From contig JARKPU010000013.1 in assembly GCA_029975055.1 (NCBI GenBank), positions 682,001 through 746,000 of the forward strand: DNA of 64,000 nt, in the 5' to 3' direction. The notes under the pieces are model-generated. The model worked only from the letters and a program-made list of their open reading frames with translations. It did not search any database and was not told the DNA's origin. How positions within the stretch are numbered: position 1 is the stretch's first letter; each line of letters begins with the position of its first letter. Origin of the DNA: Anaerolinea sp. Its GTDB lineage: Bacteria > Chloroflexota > Anaerolineae > Anaerolineales > Anaerolineaceae. The position numbers were made by a program, and so were the translations under genes. Shown in pieces: positions 33,535-42,831 of this stretch.

Positions 33535-34999
33535 AGGTGAAAACCTCCAGGTCGTTGTATGCCCGGTGATCCACCTCGGCATAACGGGCACGCAGCCATT
33601 CCAGCGATGGGTGCTCCGCCAGGCCTGACGACCGGTATTCTTCTATTGCGCGGGTGAACACGACGAAGTATACCCGCCGGCTCTCGCCCACCGCGCCTGC
33701 CAGGTCCTTTTCCGGGAACAGCTGCATCGCCTGTTGAGACGCCGGAGCATAGGTATCGTTGCCGCTGCCGGGTTCATCTTGAATGAACACCTGCGCGAGG
33801 TCCGGCCGGTAGAAATGTGCCGGGAAGAAGCTTAGCTTATTATCGTGCACCACCCGGTCGCCGGGCTGAACAACCTGCGCGAGGTCGTCCACCGCCGCCC
33901 GAAAAGGCGAGCGAGGAAACTCTGCATAACTCGCCTGTGAAGCCAGGCCGATCACCGCGGTGAGCAGATACCCGCCCAGCAGCAGCTTTCCACCACCGCG
34001 CTGCCAGGTAGCACTCACCGCCCATCCGCACAACCCCAGATAAGCCGCCGAAGCGAGGATAAAACCGCGCGGAACGAAGATGGGCTTGTAGATATACGAA
34101 GCCGCCAGCATCAACCCCGGCAGGAGAACCGTCACGGCAGCGAGGAAGCGCACCCCCGGCGCGCTCTTCCATTGCCTGATGACCGTCATCGCCGTCAGCA
34201 CGAAAATTCCCAGGCCAAGCACCGCCCCAACAGCCAGCCAGGGGCCCTTCAATGGCAGGCCTGCGCTCCAAACGATTGGGACTTGCAGTAAATCCACCCA
34301 GCCGGGCGGGCTTTGCCACCACGCGCGCGCGACCTTAGCCATCTGCCCCGGCAGCAGCACCAGCCACGGCGCAGCCAGCACGCCGATCACCGCCTGAGCC
34401 GCAAGGAGCGCACCCAGCCTGCGCCACCGGCCGCCGAGCAGCAGGTAAAGGTCGGCGGCGGCCAGCGCAAACACAGCCACGTTGTGAGTGTACATGGCCC
34501 CGGCGCCGCACAACACCAGCCCAAGCCAATCGCCTGGGCGAGCGTTCACCTCGCGCAGGAATATCCGGGCAAAAAACAGCGCATACCCAAGCAAGAAACA
34601 CAACAGAAGCGCGTAATTGCGCACATCCTGAGCATGGTAATACTGAAACGGCGAGACGGCCATCAACAACGCCGCCAACAACGCAGCATCGGCGCCAAGC
34701 AGCTCTTTCACCAGCAGGTAAGTTAAATAGACTGCCAGGAGTGAAAAGAGGATACCGAGCAGCCGGATGAACCACACCGCCTGACTGATTTGCAGCCAAA
34801 AATGCAGCAAAAAGTAATATAACGGCGGCATGGTATCGGCGGCCGTGCCGGTGATGAGCTCGCCCAGGCTGCGCCCGGAGAGAAAAATACTGAAGGCGTC
34901 ATCATATTGCAGCCCGCGCGATGTGATGCCAACGGCCCTCACGCCCGCCGCCAGGGCAAGCAGGGCAGGTAACTGCCAGCGACGAACGGCTTCTCGCAC
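33521..34999 (-). CDS. GT39/ArnT-like membrane glycosyltransferase
   Basis: A 492-residue integral membrane protein. The first loop has LQYDDAFSIFLSGRSLGELI, then DTMPPLYYFLLHFW, the best match in this array to the PMT/ArnT (GT39/GT83) acidic-loop pattern. About 11 helices follow, then a C-terminal soluble stretch with an HFYRPDLAQVFI-like segment. It is in the middle of an overlapping minus-strand set and 13 bases downstream of the GT87-like gene. Confidence 0.78.
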   Translation of the reverse strand: MREAVRRWQLPALLALAAGVRAVGITSRGLQYDDAFSIFLSGRSLGELITGTAADTMPPLYYFLLHFWLQISQAVWFIRLLGILFSLLAVYLTYLLVKELLGADAALLAALLMAVSPFQYYHAQDVRNYALLLCFLLGYALFFARIFLREVNARPGDWLGLVLCGAGAMYTHNVAVFALAAADLYLLLGGRWRRLGALLAAQAVIGVLAAPWLVLLPGQMAKVARAWWQSPPGWVDLLQVPIVWSAGLPLKGPWLAVGAVLGLGIFVLTAMTVIRQWKSAPGVRFLAAVTVLLPGLMLAASYIYKPIFVPRGFILASAAYLGLCGWAVSATWQRGGGKLLLGGYLLTAVIGLASQASYAEFPRSPFRAAVDDLAQVVQPGDRVVHDNKLSFFPAHFYRPDLAQVFIQDEPGSGNDTYAPASQQAMQLFPEKDLAGAVGESRRVYFVVFTRAIEEYRSSGLAEHPSLEWLRARYAEVDHRAYNDLEVFTFERR

Positions 35000-35012
35000 G
35001 AGCGGTGCCCCC

Positions 35013-36257
35013 TTAGAATTCGATCTGTTCCAGCCAGGGGCGCGGCGGGCGCACCGCCCACCAGCGCACCCAATACAAGAGCAAGAACATCATGGCAGGC
35101 AGCGGAAAGAACATCACCGGGCTTTGTATAGGCTGGTCGGCATACTCCACCGTGCCCAAGAAGATCCCCCACAACCCGCCGAAGAGCACCAGCAGAATCA
35201 GGATAATCGGGATTGCTCCACGCCCGCGCCAATGCTCATCGAGCAGACCCAGCGCCATCACTAAAGCCGGGAAGAGCACGATGAAGTTGCCCGGGTCGGT
35301 CTGGATGCCAATCCATTGGGCGGCTGTCAACGTGATGGCACAGGCCCACAAGAAGTGGCGCGTTTCGCCTTTTCGCGCAGCCCACCACTCGGCGATGAGC
35401 ACAAGGCCCATCAAGCCCGTCAGCGCCCAGCCCAACCGCCTGCCGAACGCCGGCCACCAGGTGAGGAACGCCGCGGCAGGCGTCCCCGGCGGGTTATAAG
35501 ACGGGTAGAGCATCACTTCGCGAAGATTCTGCACCACCCAGTCGGGGAGGATGAGGGCGGCGCTCGTTGCCAGCAGGAAGGTCACCCCAAACAACCAGCC
35601 CACCACCCGCCAGCGCCGGTGGCCGATGGACCAGACCACGATATACGCTAAGAACAGCACCACCACCTGCGGCTTGATTGTCGAAAAAGCGAACAGCACA
35701 CCGGCAAGCTCATCGGCTCCAGAGCGCATTGCCAGCAGCCCGCCCGTCAACAGTACCGCCACCAGGATGACGGCATTTCCGTTGATCAATGGCCGCAGCC
35801 CGTGGTACCAGAAGACCGAGAACAATAATAGAAGCGCCAGCACCAACGGGCGGGGCTTCCAACGGCACAGGCTCAGGCTCAAGAACACAAGCCCCACCAG
35901 CCCGGCTTCCAGGACGGTCATCCAGGCTGCCCGCGCCCAATCAAAATCCTTGATCGCCGCAAAGGGAGCAAACAGGAAGACGGAATAGAGCGGGTAAGCC
36001 ACCCGCAATTGATGCTCACCGGCTCGTGCCGGGCGGCCGTAAGCAAAGGTCTGGATTTTCACGGCCACCTCATCGCTGTATGGGCTGATGCCATCCTCCA
36101 GCAAAGCGCGGGCGCCCATCCAATGCACCAGGAAGTCGTTTCCGCCTCCGTTCTGAACGGCATAATTGTGATTCCCCCAAGTGATCGCCACCAGGGCAGC
36201 CACTCCCATCAGGACGACTAAAATGGATAGAATGGAGTTATTCCGAGAAGATCTCAA
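35013..36257 (-). CDS. GT87-family (DUF2029) membrane mannosyltransferase-like protein
   Basis: About 414 residues with 10-11 hydrophobic helices. The loop GGGNDFLVHWMGARALLEDGISPYS matches the DUF2029/GT87 pattern known from polyprenol-phosphate-mannose-dependent alpha-mannosyltransferases such as PimE. KPQVVVLFLAYIVVW later in the protein is also typical. TTG 36257 has AGGAG at 7 bases and keeps the first helix intact; the frame could extend to an ATG at 36317, which lacks an RBS. It is the first gene of the four-gene minus-strand group. Confidence 0.78.
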   Translation of the reverse strand: MRSSRNNSILSILVVLMGVAALVAITWGNHNYAVQNGGGNDFLVHWMGARALLEDGISPYSDEVAVKIQTFAYGRPARAGEHQLRVAYPLYSVFLFAPFAAIKDFDWARAAWMTVLEAGLVGLVFLSLSLCRWKPRPLVLALLLLFSVFWYHGLRPLINGNAVILVAVLLTGGLLAMRSGADELAGVLFAFSTIKPQVVVLFLAYIVVWSIGHRRWRVVGWLFGVTFLLATSAALILPDWVVQNLREVMLYPSYNPPGTPAAAFLTWWPAFGRRLGWALTGLMGLVLIAEWWAARKGETRHFLWACAITLTAAQWIGIQTDPGNFIVLFPALVMALGLLDEHWRGRGAIPIILILLVLFGGLWGIFLGTVEYADQPIQSPVMFFPLPAMMFLLLYWVRWWAVRPPRPWLEQIEF

Positions 36258-36305
36258 TCTGGTTCTCCTGAATAGGATCAGGTGTGTTCTAATCGATATG
36301 TGAAT

Positions 36306-36334
36306 CTGACAGACCAAGCATGGTTAATTATATT
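36306..36334 (+). promoter_or_regulatory. Candidate promoter of the nitrilase-family gene
   Basis: CTGACA (36306-36311), a 17-base spacer and TATATT (36329-36334), each one mismatch from consensus. A strong AGGAGGGAG RBS and ATG 36370 follow. Confidence 0.55.
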
Positions 36335-36369
36335 CCTGTCATCCGTCCAACGCCCTGTTAGGAGGGAGA

Positions 36370-37203
36370 ATGCAATTCACTATATCACTCGCCCAGATGC
36401 ACATTCACACCGGCCAGCTCGAGCGCAACATGGCACGCGCAGCCGAATTCGCCCAGGCAGCTGCGGACCGGTCCAGCGCCATGCTGCTGCTCCCTGAGCT
36501 GTGGCCTTACGGATACGACCTGCCTGAGGCGCGGGTTTTCGCGCAGGCTGCTCCACAAATCCTGGCCGAATTGCGCCGCCTGGCGACGCTCCATGGGCTA
36601 TGCATCGGCGGCTCGCTGCTTCTGATGAGCGGTGAGGAAGTCTATAACACCCTGGCCTGGGTGGACCCGCAACAACCTCTCCCGGTATATTACCGCAAGA
36701 CCCACCTCTTCCGCCTGATGGATGAAGACCGCTGGCTTGCGCCCGGCAAATCCCTCCAACAGGTAGATACCCCCTGGGGGGTGGCCGGCCTGGCAATCTG
36801 CTACGACCTGCGCTTCCCCGAGTTGTTCCGCCGCTACGCGCTCGAAGGTGCATCGAGTTTCATCCTCCCTGCCGAGTGGCCTGCCCGGCGCATCGAGCAC
36901 TGGCAGGTATTACTGCGCGCGCGGGCTATCGAAAACCAGTGTTTCATGTTCGCCGCCAATTGCGTTGGCGGTGAATTCGGCGGGCGCAGCGCGGTGATCA
37001 ACCCCTGGGGCGAGGTCTTGGTTGAAGGCAGCCCAGGCAGCGAAGCGCTCCTCACTGCGCAGATCGATACCGCCCAACTTGATCAGGCGCGCAGCTTCAT
37101 GCCGGTTTTTCGAGATCGGCGGCCCGATCTTTACGAACGCCCGCCGGCAGCGCGCGTACCCCCTGAAGCCCCTCCCAGACATACAGGCCAAGCGGAAGGA
37201 TGA
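36370..37203 (+). CDS. Carbon-nitrogen hydrolase (nitrilase superfamily)
   Basis: A 277-residue amidase-like enzyme with the complete Glu-Lys-Cys triad: Glu43 in LLPELW, Lys110 in YYRKTHLF and Cys144 in AICYDLRFPE. It most resembles the omega-amidase/Nit branch, which hydrolyses small amides such as alpha-ketoglutaramate; the substrate is inferred. The catalytic domain ends near residue 255 (RDRRPDLYE), and a further 22 Pro/Arg-rich residues overlap the opposite-strand GT87 gene. It interrupts the minus-strand glycosyltransferase block and has its own predicted promoter and a strong RBS. Confidence 0.9.
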   Translation: MQFTISLAQMHIHTGQLERNMARAAEFAQAAADRSSAMLLLPELWPYGYDLPEARVFAQAAPQILAELRRLATLHGLCIGGSLLLMSGEEVYNTLAWVDPQQPLPVYYRKTHLFRLMDEDRWLAPGKSLQQVDTPWGVAGLAICYDLRFPELFRRYALEGASSFILPAEWPARRIEHWQVLLRARAIENQCFMFAANCVGGEFGGRSAVINPWGEVLVEGSPGSEALLTAQIDTAQLDQARSFMPVFRDRRPDLYERPPAARVPPEAPPRHTGQAEG

Positions 37204-38206
37204 ACATCATCTGCAGGGCAATGTGACCGAACGGAAGATACAGGTAGGCCAGGTTGCCCGCCAGAACCGGCAACCATCCGGCGGGGAGGACGAACAACTC
37301 GATCAAGTCGGCTTGTTGGAAATACGGCAGGCCGAGCGGAACCGCCGCCAGCCACATCCACAGGCGCGCCTGCCTGGGCAGGGGCAGCACCAGCGGCGGA
37401 AGAAAGACCAGCAGCGCCCACGCGCCCACCCAGCGCCAAAGCGAAAGCGACCCATCGGCATTGGCCGGATTGCTTTGCATCACCGCCAGGATGCGCAGCG
37501 GCCAGCCGGGGTAGAGCAGCAGTGAAATAACCAGCGCTGCTCCCGGGAGAGCCAGCATCTTCACACGCTCGCGCCAGCCAATAACCGCCGAGAGGAAAAG
37601 CACCCCGGCGAAGAGCGCCCCGCTCTGGAATTTGGACGCTGCGAGCGCCAGCCCCAGCCCTGCGACCCACCAGCGCCGGTTCGCAACCCCCCACCACAAC
37701 AGCCCAAGCCCGCCCGCCAGGAGCGCCGTCACCTGCCCGTAATACAGCGAGTAGAGCAACTGGTACGAAAACAGCGCCAGGGCAGCGTTCCCGCCAAACA
37801 CGCGCGCCGCGAACCAGACCGCCAGCATGGAAGCCGCCGCCCACAAGAGATACGCGGCATGGAATGGCAGCCGTGTGAGGAGCGAAAACACGGGCAGCAG
37901 CCAGTAGGCGTAATAGTAATTCGAGTAATCACCTCCGGCAGCAGCGAGGTAATTCTCGAAATCATAGAGCACCACACGGCCTTGCGTGTGAAGCCAGATG
38001 AACACAAACGCCATCGCCAGGCCCAGGCCAAAACCCGCCGCCTCGGCCAGGCTTAATCTCTGCCGCAGCCGCGCAGAGATGGCCTCGGCATCGCACGTTA
38101 TGGCCGCCGCGAAGGCCTTACCGCTTTCGGAAGACAACCGTCGTTTGATCGCTGTAAACAATCTCCCACCCAATGTCGTTCTGCAGGGCTTTCGCGAGCG
38201 ATTCAT
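37097..38206 (-). CDS. GT87-like membrane protein
   Basis: A protein of up to 369 residues with about nine hydrophobic helices. The first loop has YDFENYLAAAGGDYSNYYYAYWLLPV, the Asp-Phe-Tyr arrangement of DUF2029/GT87 enzymes, and a KFQSGALFAGVL segment later. Start choice is uncertain: ATG 38206 overlaps the upstream gene by 89 bases with only a weak GAAGA-like RBS, while TTG 38137 would overlap by 20 bases. The 3' end overlaps the nitrilase gene by 107 bases in antisense. The C-terminal 20 residues are charged. Confidence 0.68.
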   Translation of the reverse strand: MNRSRKPCRTTLGGRLFTAIKRRLSSESGKAFAAAITCDAEAISARLRQRLSLAEAAGFGLGLAMAFVFIWLHTQGRVVLYDFENYLAAAGGDYSNYYYAYWLLPVFSLLTRLPFHAAYLLWAAASMLAVWFAARVFGGNAALALFSYQLLYSLYYGQVTALLAGGLGLLWWGVANRRWWVAGLGLALAASKFQSGALFAGVLFLSAVIGWRERVKMLALPGAALVISLLLYPGWPLRILAVMQSNPANADGSLSLWRWVGAWALLVFLPPLVLPLPRQARLWMWLAAVPLGLPYFQQADLIELFVLPAGWLPVLAGNLAYLYLPFGHIALQMMFILPLGLYVWEGLQGVRALPAGVRKDRAADLEKPA

Positions 38207-39644
38207 TCTTCGGCCAGATCACCCATTCAATCCGGTAGCGCTGGAACACATCCTGCCAGCCTTCGGCGAGTGTTAAAACCTGCTCGTAGCGGCGCGTCAG
38301 CTCCTCGCCGTAGAAATCCGTCTGCCCGTCGATGAATACACGAAGTTCCGGCCACCCCCGGTAAAGCAGATACCCGCCCCAGGGGAAGTAATTGAACCCA
38401 TTCCCGGGCAGGGGATTGGCCAGCAACCAATCGGCGGCCTGCACGGGGAACTGCTGCGGGTCGAACCGGTTGCCCGCCCGGTTCGCATCCAGGCGCGCTC
38501 CGCCTACCAGCAGAACCGCCGCCGCCACCGCCGCCAGCACGGGCCAGGCGGCTCCGCGCAGCGTTTCTTCGGTTTGCGCCAGGCGCAGGTCCACCTGGTG
38601 GACCCACCGGGCGGTTTTCCAGCGGCCCATTTGGGTTTGGATCACCTCTGCCCATGCATTTGCCAGCACCGGCGCAACAACCATGCCGAATAAGGGGATG
38701 TTCCTCGCGCTGAATAGCCCCATGGCCATCCATGCGCCCGAGACGAACAATTCAACGGCCTGCCTGCGCCGGTTGGCCAGCCCAAAAAGCCCAACCAGCG
38801 CAATGACCAACAGCAGGAACAGCCACATACTCGAAGAGTGAAAATCCGGCGAAAGGTACTCCGCGGTATGACCGACGAGGTATTCGTTCCCAATATACCC
38901 AAGGCTGGTCGCCCACAGGTGCGCTCCGGCAGGGTTCAAGAAGCTCACCAGCGCGGAGGCCGCCCCGCCCAGGAGCAGCGCCTTGAACAATCCGGGAGGC
39001 AGGTCTTCACCCCTGCCCTCCACCCAGTGCTCCCAGGCCCAACCGGCAAGCACGAGCGCCCAGGTGGCAAACCCGGCGATGAATGCCCCGTGCAGGTTCA
39101 CCCATAGCAGCATCACCACCGGCATCCAGGCCCACCGGCGCACGTTTCCGCGCGAAAGCTCGTCCAAAATCCACAGCCAGATTGCCAGCAACAAGAAAGT
39201 GAAGATATGCGGGCGGGTCAACCAGTGGATGCTGGCGGCCCCGGCCGCCAGCAACGTGAACACCAACCCGGCCAGGCGGCTTCCGCTCCGCCGGGCTGCC
39301 AGGTTGTAAGTCAGGCTGAAGGTTGTGGCGAGGGTGGCCGCCGCCAACAAGACGACCCCATCCAGGCCCATCAGGCGGTCGGCCAGGGCAAAGAGCACCT
39401 GCGCCAGCCATTCGTGCGGTGTGAGCGGCTGCCCCGCCATGCTGTGAGAAAACACATCCGTCGTTGGGATGCTGCGGGAATCGAGGATATAGCGCCCAAT
39501 GGTGATGTGCCGGCCCAAATCGCCGTCAACATTCATCATCGCAGGTCCCATGCCCAGCGCAGCAAAGAAGACGGCCACCCAGAACACATCACGCAAGCGA
39601 GGGACAAGGAAATTGATGAAGCGGGGTTTTGCTTCCTGGCTCAT
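38118..39644 (-). CDS. Large polytopic GT-C-like membrane protein
   Basis: 508 residues, about 11 helices. The first loop contains MNVDGDLGRHITIGRYILDSRSIPTTDVFSH and TPHEWLAQVLFALADR, a pattern recurrent in uncharacterised bacterial GT-C relatives. A soluble C-terminal domain (about 410-508) includes an FNYFPWGGYLLYRGWPELRVFIDGQTDFYG stretch also typical of that group. Its ATG overlaps the stop of the preceding gene by four bases (ATGA), showing an operon. No sugar specificity can be assigned. Confidence 0.72.
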   Translation of the reverse strand: MSQEAKPRFINFLVPRLRDVFWVAVFFAALGMGPAMMNVDGDLGRHITIGRYILDSRSIPTTDVFSHSMAGQPLTPHEWLAQVLFALADRLMGLDGVVLLAAATLATTFSLTYNLAARRSGSRLAGLVFTLLAAGAASIHWLTRPHIFTFLLLAIWLWILDELSRGNVRRWAWMPVVMLLWVNLHGAFIAGFATWALVLAGWAWEHWVEGRGEDLPPGLFKALLLGGAASALVSFLNPAGAHLWATSLGYIGNEYLVGHTAEYLSPDFHSSSMWLFLLLVIALVGLFGLANRRRQAVELFVSGAWMAMGLFSARNIPLFGMVVAPVLANAWAEVIQTQMGRWKTARWVHQVDLRLAQTEETLRGAAWPVLAAVAAAVLLVGGARLDANRAGNRFDPQQFPVQAADWLLANPLPGNGFNYFPWGGYLLYRGWPELRVFIDGQTDFYGEELTRRYEQVLTLAEGWQDVFQRYRIEWVIWPKNESLAKALQNDIGWEIVYSDQTTVVFRKR

Positions 39645-41227
39645 TCGATTGCCTCTCCAAGCCCCAGGTCTTCAGGGCGCACCGCTGCCGGGAGCGCATA
39701 ATACACATGGTAATCGCCGATTTCCGCTTCCTGCCAACTCACCCCAAGCCTGCGCAAACCGGCCGTGATGCGTTCATCCAGGGCGGGGTTGCGCGCGGTG
39801 ATAAATGCCGTCCGCGCCGCCGCAGACACCGCAGCTTCATAGGGAGAATAGCGGTTATCTCGCGCCGTATAGCGCAAGTCGCTGTGGTAGGGCAGCCGCG
39901 GGGTGAAGATGATCTCTTCATTGGAAAGGAAAGCCAGCGGATAGGCCACCCAGTAGGTGGTGTAGCCGCGGGTTTCGCCATGGGCCTTTAAAAAAGAGAG
40001 CAGCTCCTGGTCATAACGATGGTCGATGACCGTTGAGGAATCGAACTGCGTGGTGAATCCAGGCGGGTAAGTCAGGGCGCTCTGCAGGTTCCCGCCAAAC
40101 TGGTAGAGCATGAGCACCGCCGGCACTGCAAAGCGAAGCCAGCGCTTCGCGCCGCTGCGCACGGCAAAATCGGCGGCAAAGACCGCCAACATCACCGATA
40201 TGGGAAGGAAATACCTGCCCGATGGGTCCACTCCAAACGAGGTAAACAGAAAACCCGCAAAGAGAACCAGCCCCACACCGCCAAGCAAGGCATATTCCGC
40301 ACGGGCATCGCCGGGCTGCCGCAGTCTGTGGTAAGCGCCCGCCAGCACAATGCCCCAGGCCGCCAGAGCAAACGGCAGGAGGGGCAAGGCAAGCCAGGTG
40401 ACGCTCCAGGGCGGGCGAAAACCGAACAACGCTGTGAACCCCAGCAAAAGCAGGTTGACCAGGTGTATTCCGGTGCGCGCCAGCCAACCGGCCTGTTCCA
40501 CCGCCACCGCCGAGCCGGTCAATTCGCCGGTCAGGTTCTGCAGACCGTTTTGCAGGGCATAGATCCACCACGGCAGCGACCCTGCCAGCCCGCCCGCCGC
40601 CGCCCCGCCCAATAATCTCAGCATCGGCAGGGAAGGCGCTCTCCTCCATAAACGGGTGACGAGGTAAATGAGAGCCGGAAGCGAATAGACCAGCGTCAAG
40701 GCGTTGGCCCACAGGCCCAGTCCGGCTGTGAACCCCCACAGCAGCGCTGCTGCGAGGTTTGGTCCGCGCGCCAGCCGGAGCGCTGCCAGCAGCGTGATGT
40801 TGCCGATGAGCAGGGCTTCCAGGTATCCGCCCAGGCTCACCGTCGTATACAGGCTCACATTCACGGCAGGGATAGCCAGCAGACCCGCCGCCAGCACGCC
40901 CACACCCTGCGAGCCGTTGACTTCCTGCCCCAGCCTGGCCGTGGTGAGCAGCACGAACAGGTACAGGATGATCTGCACCAGGCGGATTACCCACACCCCC
41001 TGCCCAAGAATGGCAAAACCGAGCGCGACAAAGACCGCATCCAGGCTGCCCATGTAGCTCTGCCCATAAAAGAAGATCGGCCGTTCCCCCGCCAGGATGT
41101 GCCGGGCCATCAAGCCCACCACGGCTTCATCTGCATTGAACGGCACAACCTCCATGCACAGCAGGAGGAACTTCCAACCGGCGGCGGCGATGAGAACCAG
41201 GGCGAGGAGCAGTGTGTTTTTCTTCAA
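39641..41227 (-). CDS. GT39-like membrane glycosyltransferase
   Basis: A 528-residue protein with about 12 helices. The first loop, PFNADEAVVGLMARHILAGERPIFFYGQSYMGSLDA, holds the acidic D-E pair and the GQ-YMG segment seen in many bacterial GT39-type proteins that use polyprenyl phosphate sugars. The C-terminal soluble part ends around a VSWQEAEIGDYHVYY strand. It shares ATGA overlaps with both neighbours, so translation is coupled along this four-gene set. Confidence 0.77.
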   Translation of the reverse strand: MKKNTLLLALVLIAAAGWKFLLLCMEVVPFNADEAVVGLMARHILAGERPIFFYGQSYMGSLDAVFVALGFAILGQGVWVIRLVQIILYLFVLLTTARLGQEVNGSQGVGVLAAGLLAIPAVNVSLYTTVSLGGYLEALLIGNITLLAALRLARGPNLAAALLWGFTAGLGLWANALTLVYSLPALIYLVTRLWRRAPSLPMLRLLGGAAAGGLAGSLPWWIYALQNGLQNLTGELTGSAVAVEQAGWLARTGIHLVNLLLLGFTALFGFRPPWSVTWLALPLLPFALAAWGIVLAGAYHRLRQPGDARAEYALLGGVGLVLFAGFLFTSFGVDPSGRYFLPISVMLAVFAADFAVRSGAKRWLRFAVPAVLMLYQFGGNLQSALTYPPGFTTQFDSSTVIDHRYDQELLSFLKAHGETRGYTTYWVAYPLAFLSNEEIIFTPRLPYHSDLRYTARDNRYSPYEAAVSAAARTAFITARNPALDERITAGLRRLGVSWQEAEIGDYHVYYALPAAVRPEDLGLGEAIE

Positions 41228-42738
41228 GGATTACGTAAGTAGATCAGCAGGCCATCGCTGCCGTACAGGTCGGTCTCGATTTTCTGCAGCAGCGTATAAG
41301 CTTTTATGAAGCGCGGGTCGAGCAGTAAGCCTTTTCGGCCATACACTTCCAGGATGATGACTGCATCCGGCATTTCATCGATCACCGAATCGGGCGCAAC
41401 GGCGTAATTGATCACATATTTGCCTGCATCGAGCGGGTAATAGCGCGTCACCTGTGGCGAGTTCAGGCCCACCAGGTCGTAGATCCGCGCACCGGTGTCG
41501 AAGCCCAGCACGCCCACATCCCCCGCCGCGAGCGTGGAACCATCCCTCAGGTGCGGCTTCACGGCAGCGGCTGCCTGGCGGTAGAGCAGCTCCAGCTTGA
41601 TGAATGCCATATCCGGGGCCGGGCGGTCCTGCGCGTGGTCGGGGTGGAGGCGCCAGTCGCTCAGCATCAGGCCAAGCGCAACCGCCAGCAGCGCGGTGCA
41701 AACCGCCAGCCTGGTTCTATGCCCCGTGCGGATCGAACCGATCAACGCGCCGCCTCCCAAGAAAATCAACAGGAACCACGCCGGCAACGGCGGCGTCAGA
41801 TACCAGCGGAAGATTAACGGGTTCGGCAGAGCGAACGCAGCGAAGTAGAGGAACGGGTAAGCCAGCCACGGCAGGCTGCGCGGCTCGGCCTTCAACGCCC
41901 GGCGCACGCCGATCGCCGCCAGGAAGGGGTAAACCAGCAGGCCGAACCCCACACCCAGCGCCGGCCCGAGCAGGTTATATTCCGAAAAGGGCGTGACATA
42001 GTGCTGGATCAAACGCACCAGCGATGCGCCCGGCTCGAGGCGGTATGCCACCAGCTTGGCCTGCACCGATTGGGGAACCGGGCTGCCAAAATAGAACCAG
42101 GCGAACCCGAGCCAGAGCATCACCGGCAGCCCGGCCGCCAGGACAACCCGCCAGGTCAGCCGCTCCTTCTTGAATACCGCCCGCACCAACCAGAATAACC
42201 CCAGCGGGCCCAACAAAATGAGTGCGTCCACGCGCGTGAGGAACGCCCCCGCGGCCGCCAGGCCGGCGGGCACTTCGCGCCGTTCGAGGAAGAAATAAAA
42301 GGAGGCGGTCAGGAGCAGAACATAAAAGCTCGTCTCCAAACCGCCAATTGCAAACGTCACCGAATAGGGCGCAACCGCCCAGGCAAGCGCGGCCGCCGCC
42401 CCGGCTCCCTCAGACCCCAGCCGCCGGCCAATTTGCCACAGCAGCAGGCAGGTCAGCACATCGGCAGCAGCGTTCAGCCACATGGCGATCAACGCAAAAT
42501 CGGCTCCCGCGCCGCCGGCCATTCCGGCCAGGCCCGCAAGGAGGAGCGTATAAAGCGGCGTGGTCGTGCCAAGCACGCGCTCCCCCGGGTTGTAAACGAA
42601 ACCGTTCCCGCTCAGCAGGTTGCGGGCGTAGCGGAAGGTGATGTATGCGTCGTCGATCGTCCGCGGCCCGGGGACAATCCTCGCAAAGATCGCCACCGCC
42701 AGCACCAGGGCCGCCCCCGCCAGTCGTATACGCTTCAT
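41224..42738 (-). CDS. GT-C-like membrane glycosyltransferase
   Basis: About 504 residues with around 11 helices. The first loop RTIDDAYITFRYARNLLSGNGFVYNPGERVLGTTTPL is the classical DDAYI motif of GT39/GT83-type proteins. The soluble C-terminus includes GDVGVLGFDTGARIYDLVGL, matching the 30498-31979 protein in kind. I choose ATG 42738 (MKRIRLAG). The in-frame ATGs at 42747 and 42771 lack an RBS, and a TATAAT lies across 42745-42750, so a very short or leaderless transcript is possible. It is the first gene of the second minus-strand glycosyltransferase group. Confidence 0.77.
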   Translation of the reverse strand: MKRIRLAGAALVLAVAIFARIVPGPRTIDDAYITFRYARNLLSGNGFVYNPGERVLGTTTPLYTLLLAGLAGMAGGAGADFALIAMWLNAAADVLTCLLLWQIGRRLGSEGAGAAAALAWAVAPYSVTFAIGGLETSFYVLLLTASFYFFLERREVPAGLAAAGAFLTRVDALILLGPLGLFWLVRAVFKKERLTWRVVLAAGLPVMLWLGFAWFYFGSPVPQSVQAKLVAYRLEPGASLVRLIQHYVTPFSEYNLLGPALGVGFGLLVYPFLAAIGVRRALKAEPRSLPWLAYPFLYFAAFALPNPLIFRWYLTPPLPAWFLLIFLGGGALIGSIRTGHRTRLAVCTALLAVALGLMLSDWRLHPDHAQDRPAPDMAFIKLELLYRQAAAAVKPHLRDGSTLAAGDVGVLGFDTGARIYDLVGLNSPQVTRYYPLDAGKYVINYAVAPDSVIDEMPDAVIILEVYGRKGLLLDPRFIKAYTLLQKIETDLYGSDGLLIYLRNP

Positions 42739-42796
42739 ACTAAGCATTATAGCCTGACCGTTCAGGCCCAACTTTACGGTTGCTTTTCAAAATGTG

Positions 42797-42827
42797 GAAG
42801 AGGTTGGGGTCTGCCCAACCTCTTCTT
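42797..42827 (-). terminator. Hairpin after the GNAT-like gene
   Basis: A perfect 12-bp stem GAAGAGGTTGGG/CCCAACCTCTTC (42797-42808 with 42814-42825) with a 5-base loop lies just past the minus-strand stop at 42832. On that strand it is followed by CACATTTT, so the T-tract is weak. Confidence 0.65.
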
Positions 42828-42831
42828 AAGA

